From: Rhodoluna limnophila
GTDB taxonomy: Bacteria > Actinomycetota > Actinomycetes > Actinomycetales > Microbacteriaceae
Direction of reading: 5' to 3'
Length of the DNA stretch: 64,000 nucleotides
Assembly (NCBI RefSeq): GCF_005845365.1
Contig: NZ_CP040509.1
Span: 434,001-498,000, forward strand
The notes below the pieces were generated by a model. That model saw nothing but the letters and a program-made list of their open reading frames with translations, searched no databases and was not told where the DNA came from. Within the stretch, counting starts at the first letter, position 1, and each line of letters begins with the position of its first letter. This document shows positions 60,049-64,000 of the stretch, one piece after another. The position numbers were made by a program, and so were the translations under genes.

Positions 60049-61552
60049 ACAAGAATTTAATGCCGAACCGGTGAATCCCGAGTTCGTAGAGCGGCTCAAA
60101 AACATGAGCACCGTTGAAGAAGAGACTCGCGTTCGTGCTTTGCGCACCGGGCTTGACGAGTACGACCTTGATGATGAAGACCTCGACGTTATCGACTCAG
60201 ATGATGACTTTGAAGATGGGCCGCGCTACCTGCCAGCCCTGCCGGTGCTCGCAATCGTGGGGCGTCCAAACGTCGGTAAATCTGCTTTGGTGAACCGAAT
60301 CCTCGGTCGACGCGAAGCCGTTGTCGAAGACAAGCCTGGTGTTACCCGTGACCGCGTTTCGTACAAGGCTGAGTGGAACGAACGTAAATTTACCCTTGTT
60401 GACACTGGTGGTTGGGAGCCGGATGCCAAGGGTATCGATCGCTCGGTAGCTCTGCAGGCAGAAATCGCAGTTGAGCTTGCCGACGCTGTCTTGTTTGTTG
60501 TCGATGCCATGGTTGGTGCAACCAGCACCGATGAGCGCGTTGTGAAAATGTTGCGCGCTTCGGGCAAGCCGGTAATTTTGGTCGGAAACAAAATCGATGA
60601 TGTACGTCAAGAGCCAGAGGCTGCAGGTCTTTGGGGTCTTGGGCTAGGGGAGCCTTATCCGGTTTCGGCCCTGCACGGTCGTGGTGTTGCAGACATGCTG
60701 GATGCTGCTATGGCGGTTCTTCCTAAGGTTTCTGGCGTTGCCAAAGAAGAGTTCGGCGGACCACGTCGAGTCGCTCTCATCGGACGCCCAAATGTTGGTA
60801 AGTCATCCTTGCTCAACAAAGCTGTTGGCTCTGAGCGAGCAGTAGTCAACGATCTGGCTGGAACTACCCGTGACCCAATCGATGAGCAGGTAGAACTTGG
60901 TGGAAAGGTTTGGCGTTTCGTAGACACAGCCGGAATCCGTCGTCGTGTTCACCTAACCCAGGGTGCCGACTTCTACGCGTCGTTGCGCACCGCTGCCGCA
61001 CTAGAGCGTGCCGAAGTTGCCGTGGTTCTTTTTGACGTAACTCAGCCAATCAGCGAAGCAGACATTCGAATCGTCGACATGGCTCTGCAGAGTGGACGCG
61101 CACTGGTTCTTGCCTTCAATAAGTGGGACGAACTAGACGACGAGCGCCGCCGCTACCTAGAGCGTGAAATCGAGCAGGATTTGGCGCACGTTGACTGGGC
61201 CCCGCGCGTGAATATTTCAGCCAAAACCGGTCGTCACCTCGAAAAGCTTGTACCAGCCCTAGAGGTTGCGCTGGACTCATGGGACCAGCGAATCGCTACC
61301 GGAAAGCTCAACGCTTTTGTCCAAGAGTTGGCTATGGAAACTCCGCACCCGGTCCGTGGTGGCAAGCAACCAAGAATTCTCTTTGCGACTCAGGCCAGCA
61401 GCCGCCCGCCAAAGTTTGTGCTCTTTACCACCGGATTCTTGGATCCGGGTTACCGCCGCTTTATCCAGCGTCGACTCCGCGAGACTTACGGCTTCGAAGG
61501 TACGCCTATCGAAGTGGGTATGCGAGTGCGCGAGAAGCGCAAGCGCTCGTAG
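60041..61552 (+). CDS. der: Ribosome biogenesis GTPase Der (EngA)
   Basis: The 503-residue protein has tandem G domains with [12 protein letters not shown] (from residue 74) and [12 protein letters not shown] (near 249), each with its NKxD motif (GNKIDD, FNKWDE), and a C-terminal KH-like domain ([27 protein letters not shown]). It acts in late 50S assembly. An N-terminal extension of about 65 residues, very acidic ([19 protein letters not shown]), precedes the first G domain and is longer than in E. coli. Confidence 0.96.
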   Translation: MSEQEFNAEPVNPEFVERLKNMSTVEEETRVRALRTGLDEYDLDDEDLDVIDSDDDFEDGPRYLPALPVLAIVGRPNVGKSALVNRILGRREAVVEDKPGVTRDRVSYKAEWNERKFTLVDTGGWEPDAKGIDRSVALQAEIAVELADAVLFVVDAMVGATSTDERVVKMLRASGKPVILVGNKIDDVRQEPEAAGLWGLGLGEPYPVSALHGRGVADMLDAAMAVLPKVSGVAKEEFGGPRRVALIGRPNVGKSSLLNKAVGSERAVVNDLAGTTRDPIDEQVELGGKVWRFVDTAGIRRRVHLTQGADFYASLRTAAALERAEVAVVLFDVTQPISEADIRIVDMALQSGRALVLAFNKWDELDDERRRYLEREIEQDLAHVDWAPRVNISAKTGRHLEKLVPALEVALDSWDQRIATGKLNAFVQELAMETPHPVRGGKQPRILFATQASSRPPKFVLFTTGFLDPGYRRFIQRRLRETYGFEGTPIEVGMRVREKRKRS

Positions 61553-61567
61553 GAATAAAATCTGAAT

Positions 61568-62158
61568 ATGTCGGACCAGCCAGCACTTAGCCTTAGGCAG
61601 CAGTTTCTAACCCTGCCTAACCTGCTGAGTATGCTCCGGTTAGCGCTGGTTCCGGTGTTCCTTACGCTGCTTATCAACAGTCATTTTTATTCAGCGATTT
61701 TGGTATTGGCATTAGCCAGCCTCACTGATTACCTTGATGGCTTTTTTGCACGTAGATGGAATCAGGTCACCCGCCTAGGTCAGCTTTTAGATCCGGCTGC
61801 CGACCGACTCTACATATTTTCTACCCTGGTCGGGCTGGCTATCGCCGGCATCATTCCTTACTGGTTGATGTGGGTCATTATTGCCAGAGATGTGGTGCTG
61901 GCCGTTGCCTACGTGGTCTTGGCCAATCACGGATACGGCCCTCTGCCAGTACATTTCCTCGGAAAAGTAGCCACATTCTCTCTTCTCTATGCCTTTCCGT
62001 TGTTGCTTATGGCTGAGATTTGGCCCTTGATTGCCTGGCTGCTGCCGCTAGCCTGGGCCTTTGCCCTATGGGGCGTTGGGCTTTACTGGTGGGCTGGTTT
62101 TGTTTACCTGCGTCAGGTCAGATCAATCGTGAAAAATGACCCGATTGAAGTCAAGTAG
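61568..62158 (+). CDS. CDP-alcohol phosphatidyltransferase
   Basis: The 196-residue membrane enzyme has the motif DYLDGFFAR followed by GQLLDPAADR, matching D-x2-DGx2AR-x8-G-x3-D-x3-D, and about five hydrophobic segments. It resembles PgsA2-type proteins (Rv1822) placed near garA; the alcohol acceptor, perhaps glycerol phosphate or a phospholipid, is unknown. It is distinct from pgsA at 12512. Its TAG stop is the beginning of a TAGGCT box before garA. Confidence 0.88.
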   Translation: MSDQPALSLRQQFLTLPNLLSMLRLALVPVFLTLLINSHFYSAILVLALASLTDYLDGFFARRWNQVTRLGQLLDPAADRLYIFSTLVGLAIAGIIPYWLMWVIIARDVVLAVAYVVLANHGYGPLPVHFLGKVATFSLLYAFPLLLMAEIWPLIAWLLPLAWAFALWGVGLYWWAGFVYLRQVRSIVKNDPIEVK

Positions 62159-62161
62159 GCT
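62156..62161 (+). promoter_or_regulatory. TAGGCT -10 box shared with a stop codon, before garA
   Basis: The TAG stop of the CDP-alcohol transferase gene forms this box. Transcription would start near 62168 and leave a leader of under 20 bases containing a GAAGGAG ribosome-binding site before ATG 62186. Confidence 0.45.
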
Positions 62162-62185
62162 AATCACCGAAGGAGTATGGGGATC

Positions 62186-62638
62186 ATGAATTTTGCAGAG
62201 TTGGGCTTTGGGGGCTCTTCAGATGAAGTTGGGTCAACCCTGCGTTTTAACGAAGACCTTTTGGCTCAGATGGGGCCCTCTTTATCAAACGACGAAGAAG
62301 CTGCCATCGGTGCATTGCCTTCTGGATCAGCGCTTCTTATCGTCAAGCGCGGCCCGAACGAGGGTTCTCGCTTTTTGCTAGATCAGAACGTCACGACCAT
62401 TGGTCGCCACCCAAATGCTGACATTTTCCTTGACGACGTCACTGTTTCGCGACGCCATGCTGAATTCCACCGCGATGGGGCAGTGTTTGAGGTTAAGGAC
62501 CTCGGCTCATTGAATGGAACTTACTTCGATGGTCAGCGCATTGATGCGGCCAGACTAGTCGACGGGTGCGAAGTTCAAATCGGCAAGTTCCGGTTGACCT
62601 TCTACGCTTCACGAGCAGATCTTGGTCAGGTGAACTAG
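62186..62638 (+). CDS. garA: FHA domain protein GarA/OdhI-like
   Basis: The 150-residue protein carries a forkhead-associated domain: TIGRHPNADIFLDDVTVSRRHAEF (residues 71-94) and DLGSLNGTYFDG (105-116). GarA/OdhI inhibits 2-oxoglutarate dehydrogenase and controls glutamate metabolism until phosphorylated by PknB/PknG. The usual ETTSVFR N-terminal site is replaced by GSTLRF, leaving one threonine (Thr18). ATG 62186 lies 10 bases after GAAGGAG; ATG 62177 is too close. It overlaps the MerR gene by one base. Confidence 0.9.
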   Translation: MNFAELGFGGSSDEVGSTLRFNEDLLAQMGPSLSNDEEAAIGALPSGSALLIVKRGPNEGSRFLLDQNVTTIGRHPNADIFLDDVTVSRRHAEFHRDGAVFEVKDLGSLNGTYFDGQRIDAARLVDGCEVQIGKFRLTFYASRADLGQVN

Positions 62639-63336
62639 TGGCTGAGGTAGCTCCGGCAAGCATTTTTTCTGCGCGGCAGGTAAAACTTTTCAACATTGGT
62701 CAGGTGCTGGCTGTTCTCAATCCAGACTTTCCTGATCTGACCCCTTCAAAACTCAGATTCCTAGAGGAACAGGGTTTGATTTCGCCTCAACGAACTAATT
62801 CGGGCTACCGCAAGTTCACCGAACTAGACATTGAGCGGATTCAGATTGTTCTCGAACTGCAGCGTGATCAGTACCTGCCTCTGAGGGTAATTCGCACCTA
62901 TCTAGCTGACTTGGATGCAGGTAAGCAGCCAACCCTGCCTGGTAGCGGTGCCGCACCGCAATTGGCATCTTCGCGCAATCGAAAATTTACTCGTATCGAG
63001 GTCATCACCGAAACCGGAATTACCGACGGTTTGATCGCTGAGGCGCAGGATGTTTCGCTGATTGGTCAAGAGCCCTTTGAAGCCACCGACCTAGAGATTG
63101 CCAAGTCAATCGTGCACCTGCAACGATTTGGAATTTCACCAAGGCACCTGCGCGGACTCAAAGCCTCTGCTGACCGAGAAATCGGAATCATTGAGGGCGT
63201 TGTGGCGCCGGTCCTTAGTAAAAAAGACACCGGTAGCCGGTCTCGCGCGGCTCACTATGCGGCAGAAATCGAGAGTCAATTTTCGGCTATCCGCTCCGAG
63301 CTAATCCGCGCCGTCGTAGACAAGATTGACGGCTAA
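62638..63336 (+). CDS. MerR family regulator (Rv1828-like)
   Basis: The 232-residue protein has an atypical MerR helix-turn-helix at about residues 18-75 (NIGQVLAVLNPDFPDLTPSKLRFLEEQGLISPQRTNSGYRKFTELDIERI). The rest is a C-terminal domain without metal-binding cysteines. GTG 62638 forms TAGTG with the garA stop. Position after garA matches Rv1828. Targets are unknown; related proteins bind their own promoters. Confidence 0.88.
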   Translation: MAEVAPASIFSARQVKLFNIGQVLAVLNPDFPDLTPSKLRFLEEQGLISPQRTNSGYRKFTELDIERIQIVLELQRDQYLPLRVIRTYLADLDAGKQPTLPGSGAAPQLASSRNRKFTRIEVITETGITDGLIAEAQDVSLIGQEPFEATDLEIAKSIVHLQRFGISPRHLRGLKASADREIGIIEGVVAPVLSKKDTGSRSRAAHYAAEIESQFSAIRSELIRAVVDKIDG

Positions 63337-63446
63337 AAAACCGCCTCTAGACCGCGACACGCCGAGGGTTTAAATTAACAGAGCATAGGGCCTATCAAGG
63401 GCAACAATTAAACCTGTACTTGAACGTTAACTAGAGAGGAGCAGAA

Positions 63447-63995
63447 ATGTCTGAGCACGAATCTGAAACCCAGATCGACTACTCACAAAACATGCTCTTC
63501 ACCGACGGTTTGCCTTCAAGTGACCCAAAAGTTGGCTACCGCGGCACCTCTGCTGCTGCAGCTTGCGGAATTAGCTACCGCCAGCTTGATTACTGGGACC
63601 GCACAGGATTGGTTCAACCAAGTGTTCGCGGTGCGGCAGGTTCTGGTTCACAGCGTCTATACGCCTTCCGCGACATTTTGGTTTTGAAGCTGGTCAAGCG
63701 CCTGCTTGACACTGGAGTTTCGTTGCAGCAGATTCGCGTTGCTGTAGATCAGCTGCACGCTGCTGGTATCCGTGACCTGGCTGAAATCACATTGATGTCT
63801 GACGGTTCGAGGGTTTACCTTTGCACCACCCAAGACGAAGTGATGGACCTATTGGGCCGAGGCCAAGGTGTATTTGGTATTGCCGTTGGTCGAGTGCTCC
63901 GCGAGGTTGAAGCCAGCCTCAGCAGCATAAAAGAAAATCACATCGATGACCTGGATGAACTTTCAGCTCGTCGTCAAAGCAAAAAAGCTGTCTAG
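63447..63995 (+). CDS. ftsR: MerR family regulator, FtsR-like
   Basis: The 182-residue protein has a MerR helix-turn-helix at about residues 30-100 (SAAAACGISYRQLDYWDRTGLVQPSVR, SQRLYAFRDILVLKLVKRLLDTGVSLQQIRVAV). It resembles Rv1830 and corynebacterial FtsR, an activator of ftsZ. GAGAGGAGCAG precedes the ATG. The 110-base gap upstream contains palindromic AACGTT/GTTAAC sites that might bind it. The DUF151 nuclease gene that normally lies between the two MerR genes is absent. Confidence 0.85.
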   Translation: MSEHESETQIDYSQNMLFTDGLPSSDPKVGYRGTSAAAACGISYRQLDYWDRTGLVQPSVRGAAGSGSQRLYAFRDILVLKLVKRLLDTGVSLQQIRVAVDQLHAAGIRDLAEITLMSDGSRVYLCTTQDEVMDLLGRGQGVFGIAVGRVLREVEASLSSIKENHIDDLDELSARRQSKKAV

Positions 63996-64000
63996 CTTTC

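Overview
The window is 64 kb of a gene-dense actinobacterial chromosome with very short intergenic gaps, moderate GC by eye, almost everything on the + strand, and a complete 16S-23S-5S operon without spacer tRNAs. Gene order follows the Mycobacterium tuberculosis blocks Rv2783c-Rv2719c (pnp to the LysM gene beside lexA), Rv1689-Rv1713 (tyrS to der) and Rv1822-Rv1830 (CDP-alcohol transferase, garA, two MerR genes), with several genes missing. This suits a streamlined Microbacteriaceae-like actinobacterium, perhaps of the Rhodoluna/Aquiluna (Luna) group; that placement is an inference and the 16S sequence at 40615-42137 can settle it.

Layout: 1-2746 end of rpsO, terminator, pnp. 2788-9796 M16 peptidase, dapB, a TPR membrane protein, a minus-strand thioredoxin/DUF4395 pair, thyX, dapA, RNase J. 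9858-19507 ftsK, pgsA, cinA, clgR, a DUF3046 gene, recA-recX, miaB-miaA, dapF. 19528-22942 a minus-strand methyltransferase, hflX, lexA and a divergent SOS-controlled LysM gene. 22986-27244 hisC-hisB-hisH-priA, SseB-like and DUF1844 genes. 27284-33105 infC-rpmI-rplT, a SpoU methyltransferase, pheST. 33120-39949 argCJBFH and tyrS. 39950-45876 the rRNA operon with its upstream region. 45910-61552 a TPR/RG-rich protein, HAD phosphatase, a 48-residue ORF, tlyA, nadK, recN, pyrG, NUDIX, xerD, parA, scpAB, rluB, aroH, tyrA, cmk, der. 61568-63995 CDP-alcohol transferase, garA and two MerR regulators, the second FtsR-like.

Functional themes are translation and RNA processing (rRNAs, S15, L35, L20, IF3, PheRS, TyrRS, PNPase, RNase J, tRNA/rRNA modification), DNA repair and segregation (RecA, RecX, LexA, RecN, FtsK, XerD, ParA, ScpAB), and amino-acid synthesis (lysine/DAP, histidine, arginine, tyrosine). 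Many genes overlap by 1-14 bases (TAATG, ATGA, GTGA, TAGTG), which suggests translational coupling.

Three signals stand out. First, a short transcription unit with a TTGACA-17-TAATGT promoter, a foldable body and an intrinsic terminator lies directly upstream of the main rRNA promoter and looks like an undescribed small RNA. Second, TAGGCT-like -10 boxes sit about 6 bases before start codons, pointing to leaderless mRNAs, and three of them use the upstream gene's TAG stop as the first three bases of the box. Third, infC appears to start at ATC behind a strong ribosome-binding site, after a leader holding an overlapping ORF. No phage, insertion sequence, CRISPR array, tRNA or defence system was seen.
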